A stretch of DNA of 35,011 nucleotides from an uncultured Spirochaetales bacterium (GTDB lineage: Bacteria > Spirochaetota > Spirochaetia > Sphaerochaetales > Sphaerochaetaceae). The DNA is taken from assembly GCA_902796335.1 (NCBI GenBank), contig CADBOI010000153.1, positions 1-35,011 of the forward strand, in the 5' to 3' direction. The notes below the pieces were generated by a model. That model was not told the origin of the DNA and ran no database searches. It worked only from the letters and a program-made list of their open reading frames with translations. The position numbers and the translations under genes are program-made. Shown here piece after piece: positions 23,592-31,343 of the stretch (position 1 is the stretch's first letter; every line of letters starts with the position of its first letter).

Positions 23592-24410
23592 ATGAAGAAA
23601 TACTGCATGCCTGCGATTCTGCTGGCGGTTTTCGAGACGATTGCCGTCACGTTGTGGCTGACGAAAGACAACCTGTTCTATCTCTTCAATTTCAGCTATA
23701 TTGGCATTTCCATATCGCTGGGAATGATCCTCTATATCAGGAAATACGGCCATGCCAGGCGTGTGGTTCAGTTGCTGGTCGGCCTGTACATGCTGATTTA
23801 CCTGGGCCTTATCTGCAATGAGAACATGCAGATAGAGGGTTTCTGGTACTACCTTTTCACCGGTGTCTTCGAGGCGGCGACAATCCATTACGCTGTTGCC
23901 AAGATCTTCGGGCCGCTTCTGTTCGGAAGGGGATGGTGCGGTTATGCATGCTGGACGGCGATGGTGCTCGATTTCCTGCCATACAAGACTCCGTCCGGAC
24001 CCCGGAAGAGAATAGGGTGGATCCGGTATGTCACGTTCGTCTGTTCGCTGGTTTTCGTTGCCGCTCTGTTTCTCATGCATGTGGGGAATCTCGAGCGCAT
24101 CATGTTCTGGGCGTTCGTTGTCGGAAATGCCCTGTACTATGCTGTGGGCATCGTCCTGGCTTTCCTTTTCAAGGACAACAGGGCCTTCTGCAAGTATATC
24201 TGCCCCATAACCGTGTTTCTCAAGCCCATGAGCTACTTCTCGGTTTTCCGGGTGAGGTGTGACAAGGGCAAGTGCATCTCCTGCGGAAAGTGCAAGCGTG
24301 TCTGCCCCATGGATGTGGATGTCACGGACAATTCGAGGAATCGCAAGAACGGGACGGAGTGCATCCTCTGCATGGAATGCGTGAAAAACTGCCCAAAAAA
24401 TGCCCTTTAA
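23592..24410 (+). CDS. NapH/NosR-like membrane 4Fe-4S protein
   Basis: A 272-residue protein. Hydrophobic segments lie at about 7-25, 33-52, 62-80 and 150-190. The polyferredoxin signature GRGWCGYACWTA sits at about 115-126. 'CKYICPITVF' is the second Cys pair of the membrane domain. The C-terminal cytoplasmic ferredoxin domain has two 4Fe-4S motifs, 'CISCGKCKRVCPMDV' and 'CILCMECVKNCP'. Proteins of this kind move electrons between quinols and periplasmic or cytoplasmic partners. No reductase is adjacent except the flavoprotein 640 bp upstream, so the partner is unknown. The GGTGAG Shine-Dalgarno is weak. Confidence 0.87.
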   Translation: MKKYCMPAILLAVFETIAVTLWLTKDNLFYLFNFSYIGISISLGMILYIRKYGHARRVVQLLVGLYMLIYLGLICNENMQIEGFWYYLFTGVFEAATIHYAVAKIFGPLLFGRGWCGYACWTAMVLDFLPYKTPSGPRKRIGWIRYVTFVCSLVFVAALFLMHVGNLERIMFWAFVVGNALYYAVGIVLAFLFKDNRAFCKYICPITVFLKPMSYFSVFRVRCDKGKCISCGKCKRVCPMDVDVTDNSRNRKNGTECILCMECVKNCPKNAL

Positions 24411-24442
24411 TGTTGAATTATGCTGTTGAGTATTACTGCGAC

Positions 24443-24517
24443 ACTACTTTTTAAGTCTCTGGAACAAAAAAAGTAGAGTTTTCCTACTTTTTTTGAAATC
24501 ACGATTTAAAAAGTAGT
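24443..24517. terminator. bidirectional terminator built from four alternating CTACTTTTT copies
   Basis: Inner hairpin: A7GTAG (24466-24476) / CTACT7 (24484-24494), an 11-bp perfect stem with a 7-nt loop and U-tracts in both directions. Outer perfect 12-bp repeat: ACTACTTTTTAA (24443-24454) / TTAAAAAGTAGT (24506-24517). The four arms share one 9-mer in alternating orientation, so 1-2 plus 3-4 pairing is also possible. It lies between two convergent genes. Confidence 0.8.
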
Positions 24518-24523
24518 ATAAGG

Positions 24524-25642
24524 TCAGTTCTGGCTGTCGGTTTGTGCCGCCTGTTCTGCCGGCACTGCTGGTTTTTTCTTCTTGATTCCCAGGACGGCCC
24601 ATCTGAAGAAGGGGATTCTTGAGATCAGTGCTTCCAGCAGGTATGCGGTACAGAAGGCGGAAACAAGGGTCAGAACATAGACCAGCGCCGGTGAAAGGAT
24701 GTTGCTCTGGGCAACTTCGACGGCCACTATGGAGATTCCAAGATAGTGGAAGATATACAGGCCCCAGCTGTGCCGGCTCATCCAGGATGTGAAGGCGTTG
24801 GTGTAATCGAGGTATTTCGCACCTGCACCTAGAGCTGCAATTGAGGCGAAGTAGCCGAAGAAAATGAACAGGGGAGATCTGTTCGCAGGGATATCTGCAT
24901 AGTTCTGGCCGAAATAGCGCCATGAGAAGGATGTTCCCAGTGAGATTGCAACAAGAACAAACACCGGAGACCATCGTTTGAGAATATCGATGACCTCGTC
25001 GTGGGAGAACACGAAGTAGCCGAGTAGGAAGGCCATTCCATAGTATCCGAAACGATAGACAACGATGACCGGCGTGTTGAGAATCTGGGCCGCACCGAAG
25101 ACCGGGATGGAAAAGATCATTATGGCTATGATGTTGGTTTTTGCACCGAGGTTCCACAACCTGTCTTTGTCCAGTTTTCGAATTGGGATAAGCAGGGCAC
25201 ATAATACCCAGAGAAGCTGGATGTACCACAGGGCTCCGATACCGCTTGCAACCATGATCAGATATGCGACCGGTGCCGGCACACTCTGCATGGTATACAT
25301 GGCATCTGATAATCTGGTATTGAAATAGCCCTGGATGAACTGGAACACGAAAAGGCCTATTGTGGAGGGGACCAGGAGCTTTGTGGTTCTGCTTCTGAAG
25401 AACTCACCTTCCGTGTGTTTTTCCAGATAGCATCGGGAGCTGATGCCAGAAATCATGAAAAGGAGGAACATGAACCACGGATATACCATGTACTGGAAGA
25501 CGTCGTAGTGCTGTCTCTCAAGGCCTGTGATGTTCCCCACAACGCCGGGGATACCTTCGGCATTGTACATGTAGATGACGTGATAGATGACGACAATCAC
25601 GACTGTTATCCATTTGATATTGTCCAGATAATGCTTTCTCAT
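24524..25642 (-). CDS. acyltransferase 3 (OafA/YrhL-type) membrane protein
   Basis: A 372-residue integral membrane O-acyltransferase with about ten helices. The N-terminal 'HYLDNIKWITVVIVVIYHVI' carries the family's conserved His (catalytic region). 'FMISGISSRCYLEKHTEGEFFRSR' holds the Arg-rich second motif with R-xx-K-L-x-P. The tail is hydrophilic. Members O-acetylate or O-succinylate surface sugars or lipids at the membrane. The ATG at 25642 has no Shine-Dalgarno, but a TACTAT box ends 8 bp before it; a TTG at 25651 would fall inside the spacer. It appears to be a single-gene unit. Confidence 0.88.
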   Translation of the reverse strand: MRKHYLDNIKWITVVIVVIYHVIYMYNAEGIPGVVGNITGLERQHYDVFQYMVYPWFMFLLFMISGISSRCYLEKHTEGEFFRSRTTKLLVPSTIGLFVFQFIQGYFNTRLSDAMYTMQSVPAPVAYLIMVASGIGALWYIQLLWVLCALLIPIRKLDKDRLWNLGAKTNIIAIMIFSIPVFGAAQILNTPVIVVYRFGYYGMAFLLGYFVFSHDEVIDILKRWSPVFVLVAISLGTSFSWRYFGQNYADIPANRSPLFIFFGYFASIAALGAGAKYLDYTNAFTSWMSRHSWGLYIFHYLGISIVAVEVAQSNILSPALVYVLTLVSAFCTAYLLEALISRIPFFRWAVLGIKKKKPAVPAEQAAQTDSQN

Positions 25643-25650
25643 ACCGCACA

Positions 25651-25679
25651 ATAGTAGCCATTCGCGTTTTGAAAGTCCA
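25651..25679 (-). promoter_or_regulatory. leaderless-type promoter of the acyltransferase gene
   Basis: Minus strand TGGACT (25679-25674), 17 bp, TACTAT (25656-25651), then 8 bp to the ATG. No Shine-Dalgarno is present. Confidence 0.5.
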
Positions 25680-25816
25680 TATGGGTTTTATCGGGCTGTT
25701 ATCATGGACAGAGTGTTTTTTCATCAAAGACTGTCTTGTGAAATCATCAGCTGTGACGAATAATATACTCAGACACTAACAAATCCGACTGCAACAAGTT
25801 ATCAGGAGATCCCACC

Positions 25817-25969
25817 ATGAAGAAGGTCGCATTGCTTTTTATTGCTCTGCTGGCTCTTACATGCATTTTTGTGTCATGTAACGACGATGTCGAAAACAAA
25901 GTCAAGCCTGACCAGTTCGTCGGAACCTGGGCCCTGGATAGCAAAAAGGATTACATCCTGACCAGATAA
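25817..25969 (+). CDS. truncated small lipoprotein (50 aa)
   Basis: A complete short frame with AGGAG upstream. A signal peptide MKKVALLFIALLALTCIFVS is followed by the lipobox Cys (FVS|C, Cys21), then NDDVENKVKP and the segment DQFVGTWALDSKKDYILTR before TAA. 'FVGTWxLDS' is how many 100-200-residue lipocalin-like or beta-barrel lipoproteins begin their folded domain. This product stops right there, so it looks like a stub left by a 3' deletion or nonsense change. The next gene starts 12 bp later. It could still be exported as a lipopeptide. Confidence 0.65.
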   Translation: MKKVALLFIALLALTCIFVSCNDDVENKVKPDQFVGTWALDSKKDYILTR

Positions 25970-25981
25970 CAGGAAGTTTGA

Positions 25982-26614
25982 ATGACGTTTGATTTCAAGA
26001 AAGAGTACAAGGAATTCTATCTGCCTAAAGACAGGCCGGAAATAGTGACGGTTCCTCCGGCAAATTACATTGCTGTCAGGGGAACGGGGAATCCCAACGA
26101 GGTGGGCGGAGCTTATCAGCAGGCGATAGGTGTTCTTTACGCCGTAGCCTATACTCTGAAGATGAGTTATAAGACCGACTACCGAATCGATGGTTTTTTC
26201 GAGTATGTGGTTCCGCCGCTCGAGGGCTTTTGGTGGCAGGATGGCATCGAGGGGGTTGATTATTCCGACAAGGCCTCGTTCCACTGGATTTCAGTCATCA
26301 GGTTGCCTGATTTCATAAACCATGAGAATTTCAAGTGGGCGGTGGAGACGGCTCAGAGAAAAAAGAAGATAGACTGCTCCTCTTCGGAGTTCCTGACAAT
26401 CGATGAGGGCCTCTGTGTCCAGATCATGCACAATGGTCCGTTCGATGACGAGCCTGCTACGGTGGCCAGGATGGACGAATTTCTTGCGCAGAACGGGTAT
26501 GAAAATGATTTCAGCGATAAGCGCCTGCATCATGAGATATACATGTCCGATGCCAGGAAAGTCGCTCCGGAGAAATGGAAGACCGTGATCCGCCATCCGG
26601 TGAGAAAGGCATGA
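25982..26614 (+). CDS. GyrI-like small-molecule-binding domain protein
   Basis: A 210-residue cytoplasmic protein of the stand-alone GyrI-like (SHS2/BmrR effector-domain) group. The N-terminal 'FDFKKEYKEFYLPKDRPEIV' is followed by 'PPANYIAVRGTGNPNE', and 'YEYVVPPLEGFWW'-like residues (about 78-90) line the expected pocket. LCVQIMHNGPFDDEP and HHEIYMSDARK are typical late motifs. Such proteins bind or hydrolyse lipophilic cations and drugs. The ATG has AGGAAG upstream. It is followed 24 bp later by a nitroreductase, and the pair suggests a small xenobiotic-response operon. Confidence 0.88.
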   Translation: MTFDFKKEYKEFYLPKDRPEIVTVPPANYIAVRGTGNPNEVGGAYQQAIGVLYAVAYTLKMSYKTDYRIDGFFEYVVPPLEGFWWQDGIEGVDYSDKASFHWISVIRLPDFINHENFKWAVETAQRKKKIDCSSSEFLTIDEGLCVQIMHNGPFDDEPATVARMDEFLAQNGYENDFSDKRLHHEIYMSDARKVAPEKWKTVIRHPVRKA

Positions 26615-26638
26615 TTGAAATAAAGGGGGGAGGGCAAT

Positions 26639-27172
26639 ATGGAAGTTCTGGATGCGATCAGACAAAGGCATAGCTACAGAGGAAAATATAAGAAAATTCC
26701 TGTCCCGAAGGATGATTTGAGAAAGATCATGCAGGCCGGACTAGATGCTCCGTCAGGCTGCAACAAGCAGACGACTTCGCTGATTGCCGTGGATGATCCG
26801 GGTATTCTGGCGAAGTTCTATGAACTGATGGAAATGCCTGCCTCAAAGGCTGCCCCTGCGGCTGTCTGTGTCCTGACTCAGAGGATAAACGCATACAGGG
26901 ATAAATGTTTCAGTGTGCAGGACTATTCCGCTGCAATCCAGAACATGCTGCTTGCGATTGTTTCCATGGGATACCAGAGCTGTTGGTACGAGGGGCATAT
27001 AACCGATGATGACAGGATCTGCGACAAGATGGCGAAGATCCTGAATGTTCCAGATGGCTATGACCTGGTCTGTTTCCTTCCTGTCGGAATTGCCCAGGAC
27101 AATCCCTCCGGCCCCGTTAAGAAAGCATTTGAGGAAAGAGCCTGGTTCAATTCGTTTGCCGGGAATCAGTGA
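26639..27172 (+). CDS. nitroreductase family protein
   Basis: A 177-residue FMN-dependent nitroreductase. RQRHSYRGKYKKIPV (about 8-22) carries the FMN phosphate Arg. APSGCNKQTTSLIAV is the second FMN loop. DYSAAIQNMLLAIVSMGYQSCW is the dimer/flavin helix. 'VCFLPVGIAQDNP' is the C-terminal FMN strand. It is shorter than classic NfsB (about 217 residues) but typical of clostridial/spirochaete short members. A strong GGGGGAGGG Shine-Dalgarno is present. It reduces nitro, quinone or similar compounds with NAD(P)H; the physiological substrate is unknown. Confidence 0.9.
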   Translation: MEVLDAIRQRHSYRGKYKKIPVPKDDLRKIMQAGLDAPSGCNKQTTSLIAVDDPGILAKFYELMEMPASKAAPAAVCVLTQRINAYRDKCFSVQDYSAAIQNMLLAIVSMGYQSCWYEGHITDDDRICDKMAKILNVPDGYDLVCFLPVGIAQDNPSGPVKKAFEERAWFNSFAGNQ

Positions 27173-27178
27173 TTGTGA

Positions 27179-27913
27179 TCAGAATTCCATCCGGCAGAGT
27201 TCCTTGCTCCGTTTTTTGAAATTGCTCAGCATAATGAACTGCAGAACAATAGATGCAACGTCAATCACAAGGGCAATCACCAGAGCGATGTCAATGTCAG
27301 CTTCGAGACCTGCGTTATCAACTGTTGCCGCATCATAGATCGTGTGCCACAGAACCGGCAGGACAAGGGCGGCCAACACGTGCTTTGCAGAACCGCCGGT
27401 ACCATGTTTTCTATTATGCTTTGCCAGTCCAAGCTGCACTCCCATGATCATTCCGAACACCATGTGAAGGGCGAAACCGGGAAGGCGGGCCAACGAAAGA
27501 AGGTCGTTGTCGCCACCGTAGACTATCTCCTCAAGAGCCGTGAAACCGAATCCCACACCAATGAACATAAGGGCATAGGCATAGACGTTTTTCGGTCTGA
27601 CAATTGCAACTGCGAGCAATGCAAACAGAAGCTTAATGAACTCCTCGGTGAAGCCGGCCCCAAGAAATGCCTTGGCCAAGGATTTCAGGACAAGGTTGGG
27701 ATTTCGGATGACCACCGAGTCGCCTGCAATGTCCAGAATCAGCATCTTTATCAATAGAATAAAAATAAATGTGAAAACCGGAGCGATGAAACCAAGAGCT
27801 GCAGGGATGATGCTCTTCTTTCCAAGTGTCGCAGGCTCCTCGCGCTTGACCATATTGATGTAGATGAATGTGCAGAGTGCAAATGAAACAAAACAACTGA
27901 TATAACCGATCAT
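27179..27913 (-). CDS. PrsW family intramembrane metalloprotease
   Basis: A 244-residue membrane protein with about seven helices. It contains the family motifs 'GFTEEFIKLL' (EExxK), 'GFGFTALEEIVY', HMVFGMIMG and VLWHTIYD, which supply Glu and His zinc ligands. PrsW proteases cleave membrane anchors such as anti-sigma factors; no anti-sigma gene is adjacent. Its 3' end stops 6 bp from the convergent nitroreductase. It has no Shine-Dalgarno sequence; a consensus TATAAT ends 6 bp before the ATG. Confidence 0.9.
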   Translation of the reverse strand: MIGYISCFVSFALCTFIYINMVKREEPATLGKKSIIPAALGFIAPVFTFIFILLIKMLILDIAGDSVVIRNPNLVLKSLAKAFLGAGFTEEFIKLLFALLAVAIVRPKNVYAYALMFIGVGFGFTALEEIVYGGDNDLLSLARLPGFALHMVFGMIMGVQLGLAKHNRKHGTGGSAKHVLAALVLPVLWHTIYDAATVDNAGLEADIDIALVIALVIDVASIVLQFIMLSNFKKRSKELCRMEF

Positions 27914-27919
27914 GGTGGA

Positions 27920-27949
27920 ATTATATCACTAAATGGGATAAACTGTTAT
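27920..27949 (-). promoter_or_regulatory. leaderless-type promoter of the PrsW gene
   Basis: Minus strand ATAACA (27949-27944), 18 bp, consensus TATAAT (27925-27920), then only TCCACC before the ATG at 27913. Confidence 0.6.
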
Positions 27950-27974
27950 TAATTCGGAACATGCGGAGAGTCGG

Positions 27975-28142
27975 ATGAGGATAGAAAGCGGCGGAATTCT
28001 GATCAGAGATTTCGTAGAGAACGATTTTCCGCTTATGCTCAAATGGCGGACCGATTCGATGACGGGCTGGTTTTCCTCAAGAGCATCGAGCGCGGGAAAT
28101 GATACGAGGTTCCTGAAGCTGGCGGGTAAGGAAAACTCATGA
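27975..28142 (+). pseudogene. N-terminal remnant of a GNAT acetyltransferase
   Basis: A 55-residue frame, ATG 27975 to TGA. 'LIRDFVENDFPLMLKWRTD' is the classic first strand and helix of aminoglycoside-type GNAT acetyltransferases (LRxxxExDFPLLLKWLTD). After about residue 30 the homology is lost (SMTGWFSSRASS...) and the frame stops. The acetyl-CoA motif is absent. It looks like a deletion remnant; no clear promoter or Shine-Dalgarno is seen. Confidence 0.6.
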
Positions 28143-28305
28143 TTCATGAATTGAGAGTGAGATTGCCGTGTGTGGCATTAGTGAATATAACCTTTTTTGA
28201 TTAATATAATTTAAAGAGTTATATCGATATAACTTTTTGCATCAAAAAAAGACAAATAAGTTGGATGTGAAAGAATCAACGGACTTTTAGGATATCTTTG
28301 AACTG
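28143..28305. other. AT-rich intergenic region between GNAT remnant and HAD gene
   Basis: 163 bp, clearly more AT-rich than the neighbours, with no frame that has a start and Shine-Dalgarno. It contains the palindrome listed at 28213-28238. It probably includes decayed sequence from the GNAT remnant. Confidence 0.5.
28213..28238. terminator. perfect palindrome with T-tract, possible bidirectional terminator
   Basis: AGTTATATCGATATAACT (28217-28234) is an 18-bp perfect palindrome, extendable by AAAG/TTTT pairs to about 26 bp, followed by TTTTT on the plus strand. It lies downstream of the HAD gene (minus strand) and of the GNAT remnant. The A/T-only stem core is weak for a terminator, and it could be a protein site. 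Confidence 0.45.
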
Positions 28306-28992
28306 TTAAACCAGCAGATCTGTCAGTTCGTGAAGGTCGGATATGATGTAATCCACCTTGTGTGTGTCAGGCAGGGGCTTGCCCTCGGGATTGTACCAGC
28401 AGGTTCTGATGCCGGCGTTCATTCCTCCAAGGATATCGCTTGTGAGAGAGTCTCCCACGATCATTATCGTTGAAAGGTCATCGGCATGGATTGCCGAGAA
28501 GACTTTGTTGAAGAATGCGATATCGGGTTTGTCCACGCCCAATTCCTCGGAGAGGAAGATGCCGTCCATCTGTTCGCCTAGCTTTGACCTGTCAAGCTTC
28601 TTTGTCTGTGCGGCGATGGTTCCGTTTGACACCACGTACTGTCTGACTTTGCCTTTCAGACCCTTGACGATGTCAAGGCTGTCATCGTGATAAACTATTG
28701 TCTCGCCGAGAGTAAGTTGATATCTTTGGTTGAATTCGGGGGCTGTTTCCGTGTTGATGCCATATTCGTTGAAGAACTGCTCGAATCTTCCAACCAGAAC
28801 CTGACTTCTTGTAAGCTCATTCCTTTCGAGCTTCTGCCAGAAGCCGATGTTTATCTCATGGTAACGTGCCAGCATGGTGTCCGTGCATTCTCCCAAGCCG
28901 AAAGCATCAAAGAGAGTTCTGATTGCGGCGCGCTCGGCGGCATCGAAATCAAGCAGCGTTCCATCCACATCCCAAAGAATTGTTTTGATCAT
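28306..28992 (-). CDS. YjjG-type HAD hydrolase, pyrimidine 5'-nucleotidase-like
   Basis: A 228-residue cytoplasmic HAD phosphatase. Motif I is WDVDGT (Asp8 nucleophile, Asp10). Motif II is VVSNGT, motif III Lys is in GVDKPD, and motif IV is GDSLTSD. The cap has the YjjG pattern 'NIGFWQKLERNELTRSQVLVGRF'. YjjG removes phosphate from noncanonical pyrimidine nucleotides as house cleaning. GGAG lies 12 bp before the ATG, and an extended -10 (TGG-TATAGT) lies further upstream. The neighbouring SDR gene is co-oriented, 109 bp upstream. Confidence 0.88.
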   Translation of the reverse strand: MIKTILWDVDGTLLDFDAAERAAIRTLFDAFGLGECTDTMLARYHEINIGFWQKLERNELTRSQVLVGRFEQFFNEYGINTETAPEFNQRYQLTLGETIVYHDDSLDIVKGLKGKVRQYVVSNGTIAAQTKKLDRSKLGEQMDGIFLSEELGVDKPDIAFFNKVFSAIHADDLSTIMIVGDSLTSDILGGMNAGIRTCWYNPEGKPLPDTHKVDYIISDLHELTDLLV

Positions 28993-29021
28993 AACCGGCA
29001 GTCTCCATGAAATATGTTTCC

Positions 29022-29030
29022 ACTATACCA
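29022..29030 (-). promoter_or_regulatory. extended -10 of the HAD gene
   Basis: Minus strand TGG-TATAGT (29030-29022), 29 bp before the ATG. No convincing -35 is visible. Confidence 0.4.
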
Positions 29031-29101
29031 AAATTACGGAAGTCGGATAAACAGGGTAGTTCCGGTTGCTTTGTTCAGTTTGTTCTGAGATGATGTACTG
29101 A

Positions 29102-29914
29102 TTACAATGCGTGTCCGCCGGATACTTTAATCACCTGTCCTGTTATAAACCTCGCACGTTCACTTGAGAGGAACAAAACCGTGTCGGCTATGTCTTCCGG
29201 TTGGATCAGCTGTCCCATTGGAATTATCGGAACAACCTGCTTCTCTAACTCGGAATCAATCCATCCTGTCTGTGTCGGTCCCGGGGCAACGCAGTTTATG
29301 GTTATCCCGTACTTTGCAACTTCGAGGGCGACACTGCGGGTAAGTGCTTCCAGGGTTGCCTTGCTGGCACCATAGGCAATCTGACCGGCGAAAACCTGGG
29401 CCGCATCCGTAGAAATATTGATGATTCTCCCAAAGTCGTTGCGTTGATCTATCATCTCCCTCATCATCATGATGCTTCCTCGGACATTGACCGCAAATGT
29501 ATCGTCAATCACCTTCCTTGTGATTTTTTCTATGGTATCAAGACCGCTCTCGTCATCAGTTGCGGCATTGTTGACCAGGATGTCAACTTTGCCGAAGCGC
29601 TCAATGGCTTCTGAATAGATTTTCCTTACTTCAGCTTCCTCTGAAATATCACTTTCAAGAATGAGATAGTCCACACCAAGAGCTTGCAGCTGGTGTTCCA
29701 GCTTATCTGCATTTCCGGCGTTTGCCGCATAGTATCTGTCCACACCGTTTTGGGCTGTTTTGGTGTTGTCAAAAGGTCGGAAGACTTTCTTGTAAACGAG
29801 TACCAGTTTTGCTCCTTCACGTGCAAATGCAAGTGATGTAACGGCTCCGATTCCCTGTGGATTGTTTACTCCCGTGACAAGTGCGACTTTGTTTTTCAGA
29901 CCATACTCTGCCAT
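29102..29914 (-). CDS. short-chain dehydrogenase/reductase (SDR)
   Basis: A 270-residue classical SDR. The start at 29914 has GGAGAAG upstream; the longer frame from 29959 lacks it. The cofactor loop is TGVNNPQGIG (about 14-23), longer than the usual TGxxxGIG and typical of some 3-oxoacyl-ACP reductase relatives. VNNAATDDE follows. The catalytic Ser is in INISTDAA, and Tyr/Lys are in IAYGASKA. The C-terminal INCVAPGPTQTGWI is standard. A long insert after strand 2 (YKKVFRPFDNTKTAQNG...) may set substrate specificity. It reduces or oxidises an alcohol or ketone with NAD(P)(H); the substrate is unknown. Confidence 0.92.
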   Translation of the reverse strand: MAEYGLKNKVALVTGVNNPQGIGAVTSLAFAREGAKLVLVYKKVFRPFDNTKTAQNGVDRYYAANAGNADKLEHQLQALGVDYLILESDISEEAEVRKIYSEAIERFGKVDILVNNAATDDESGLDTIEKITRKVIDDTFAVNVRGSIMMMREMIDQRNDFGRIINISTDAAQVFAGQIAYGASKATLEALTRSVALEVAKYGITINCVAPGPTQTGWIDSELEKQVVPIIPMGQLIQPEDIADTVLFLSSERARFITGQVIKVSGGHAL

Positions 29915-29947
29915 ATGATTCTTCTCCGACTCGGTTTTTGTATTGCT

Positions 29948-29953
29948 ATTGTA
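29948..29953 (-). promoter_or_regulatory. -10 box of the SDR gene
   Basis: Minus strand TACAAT (29953-29948), 33 bp before the ATG with a Shine-Dalgarno between. The -35 is not convincing. Confidence 0.35.
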
Positions 29954-29966
29954 GCACAAGTGAAAA

Positions 29967-29995
29967 TTGACTCAGATATTTTATTTTGATTATTA
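29967..29995 (+). promoter_or_regulatory. candidate promoter of the repeat lipoprotein gene
   Basis: TTGACT (29967-29972), 17 bp, TTATTA (29990-29995). An overlapping alternative is TTGATT (29986-29991), 17 bp, TTAAAA (30009-30014). Either gives an 80-100-bp leader. Confidence 0.4.
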
Positions 29996-30092
29996 AGGTT
30001 AAGACATGTTAAAATCAGGAATAAACAAACCTTTGCGGCGTAGTTTTATTTTCGGCTCCTGTATTTTGCAGGACAAAACGGTAGGGGAGACC

Positions 30093-31343
30093 ATGAGAAA
30101 GGCGGTTTTCGTTCTCGCATTGTTTGTCGTTCTGTTTGCACTTGTTTCATGTTGCGGGGATTCTGATCCTGAATTCAATCTGATTTTGGATGCCAATGAC
30201 GGAAGCGGAACAAGTTCAACCATAAGAATAAGCGCCTCGGACAGAAAGGTCCCTGCTTGTCCATTCACTCGTGACGGGTATGGACTTGCTGTGTGGAATA
30301 CAAAACAGGACGGCTCGGGTACGGTATACAGAAAAGGGGATGTGATTCCATCTGTCGACAATTATACATTGTATGCCCAGTGGGGTATTGCATTGAAGGA
30401 ATCCACAACAGAATGGACGACTGCAACGTATGCGTTGGATAGGGATGTGACAATCAGCGAAAGGGTTGTAATATCGGGCGATGCCACTCTGTATCTATCG
30501 GAAGGATATACACTAATAGCATCTGAGGGAATCAATGTGCCAGGTGAAAGTTCCATAACCATTGATGGGTCAGGTGTGCTGAAAGCCATTGGTCAAAATG
30601 ATGCGGCAATTGGCGGAAACGAGGATGAAAGAACTGGGACTATTGTCATCAACGGTGGAACCATCAATGCGACAACTAAAAATTCGTACTATGGAAGCTA
30701 TGGCGCGGCAATCGGTAGTGGGCGAGGTGGTGTCAGCAGCGGTACCATTTTAATTCATGGTGGTACTGTGACTGCTGTAATACCCGAAGGCTCCTCAGGA
30801 GCCGGAATAGGAGCAGGACACCTCGGTTTCTTTGAAAACATCTCCATCTCGGGTGGAAAGGTGACTGCAAGAGGAGGCAATTCGGGAACTGGAATAGGAG
30901 GATGCGAGAGTTCAGGCGGCAATATCACTATTTCCGGGGGTGTCGTGGATGCAATCGGTGGAGGAGCAGCATCCGGCATAGGAGGCGGAGCAGGTAGCGG
31001 CGGAAACATCAACATCTCAGGCGGTATCGTGAGTGCAATCGGCGGTTTTTCGTCAGCTGGAATTGGAGGTGGTCAACAAGGTGACGGTGGAACAATTACC
31101 ATCTCAGGTGGTACCGTAGTTGCCATAGGTGGTGACTGTGAAACAGTCGGAATTGGAGGAGGATATAAAGGTTCGGACGGAACCTTGAATCTTGATGGTG
31201 TCTCGCTTAAGGTCAGTTCTGACAACTTGAATTGGACAGATTACGATGGTTCTAACCGCATGGTATACATGAAGACTGTTGATTCCATTCCAATTATTCC
31301 GTATCAGGGCAGCTATCTGCTTTTAAGGAGAAAGAACCGATGA
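30093..31343 (+). CDS. surface lipoprotein with Listeria-Bacteroides repeat and Gly-rich beta-helix repeats
   Basis: A 416-residue lipoprotein. I chose the ATG at 30093 (GGGGAG upstream, then a lipoprotein signal with LVSC, Cys20) over a frame start at 30006. Residues about 24-90 form a Flg_new/Listeria-Bacteroides-type repeat (FN-LILDANDGSG...TLYAQW). About 115-390 hold at least six imperfect repeats of 25-30 residues, built from 'ISGGxVxAIGG' and 'xGIGGG' motifs, as in right-handed beta-helix or carbohydrate-binding surface proteins. It is probably anchored in the outer or inner membrane and exposed, for adhesion or glycan binding. The repeat family is recognised by pattern only. Confidence 0.82.
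   Translation: MRKAVFVLALFVVLFALVSCCGDSDPEFNLILDANDGSGTSSTIRISASDRKVPACPFTRDGYGLAVWNTKQDGSGTVYRKGDVIPSVDNYTLYAQWGIALKESTTEWTTATYALDRDVTISERVVISGDATLYLSEGYTLIASEGINVPGESSITIDGSGVLKAIGQNDAAIGGNEDERTGTIVINGGTINATTKNSYYGSYGAAIGSGRGGVSSGTILIHGGTVTAVIPEGSSGAGIGAGHLGFFENISISGGKVTARGGNSGTGIGGCESSGGNITISGGVVDAIGGGAASGIGGGAGSGGNINISGGIVSAIGGFSSAGIGGGQQGDGGTITISGGTVVAIGGDCETVGIGGGYKGSDGTLNLDGVSLKVSSDNLNWTDYDGSNRMVYMKTVDSIPIIPYQGSYLLLRRKNR

Noticed and set aside
21235-23671. Long minus-strand frames (363 and 362 codons)
   Set aside because: Antisense of the GPH symporter and of the flavoprotein/DUF6512 genes; no recognisable domain.
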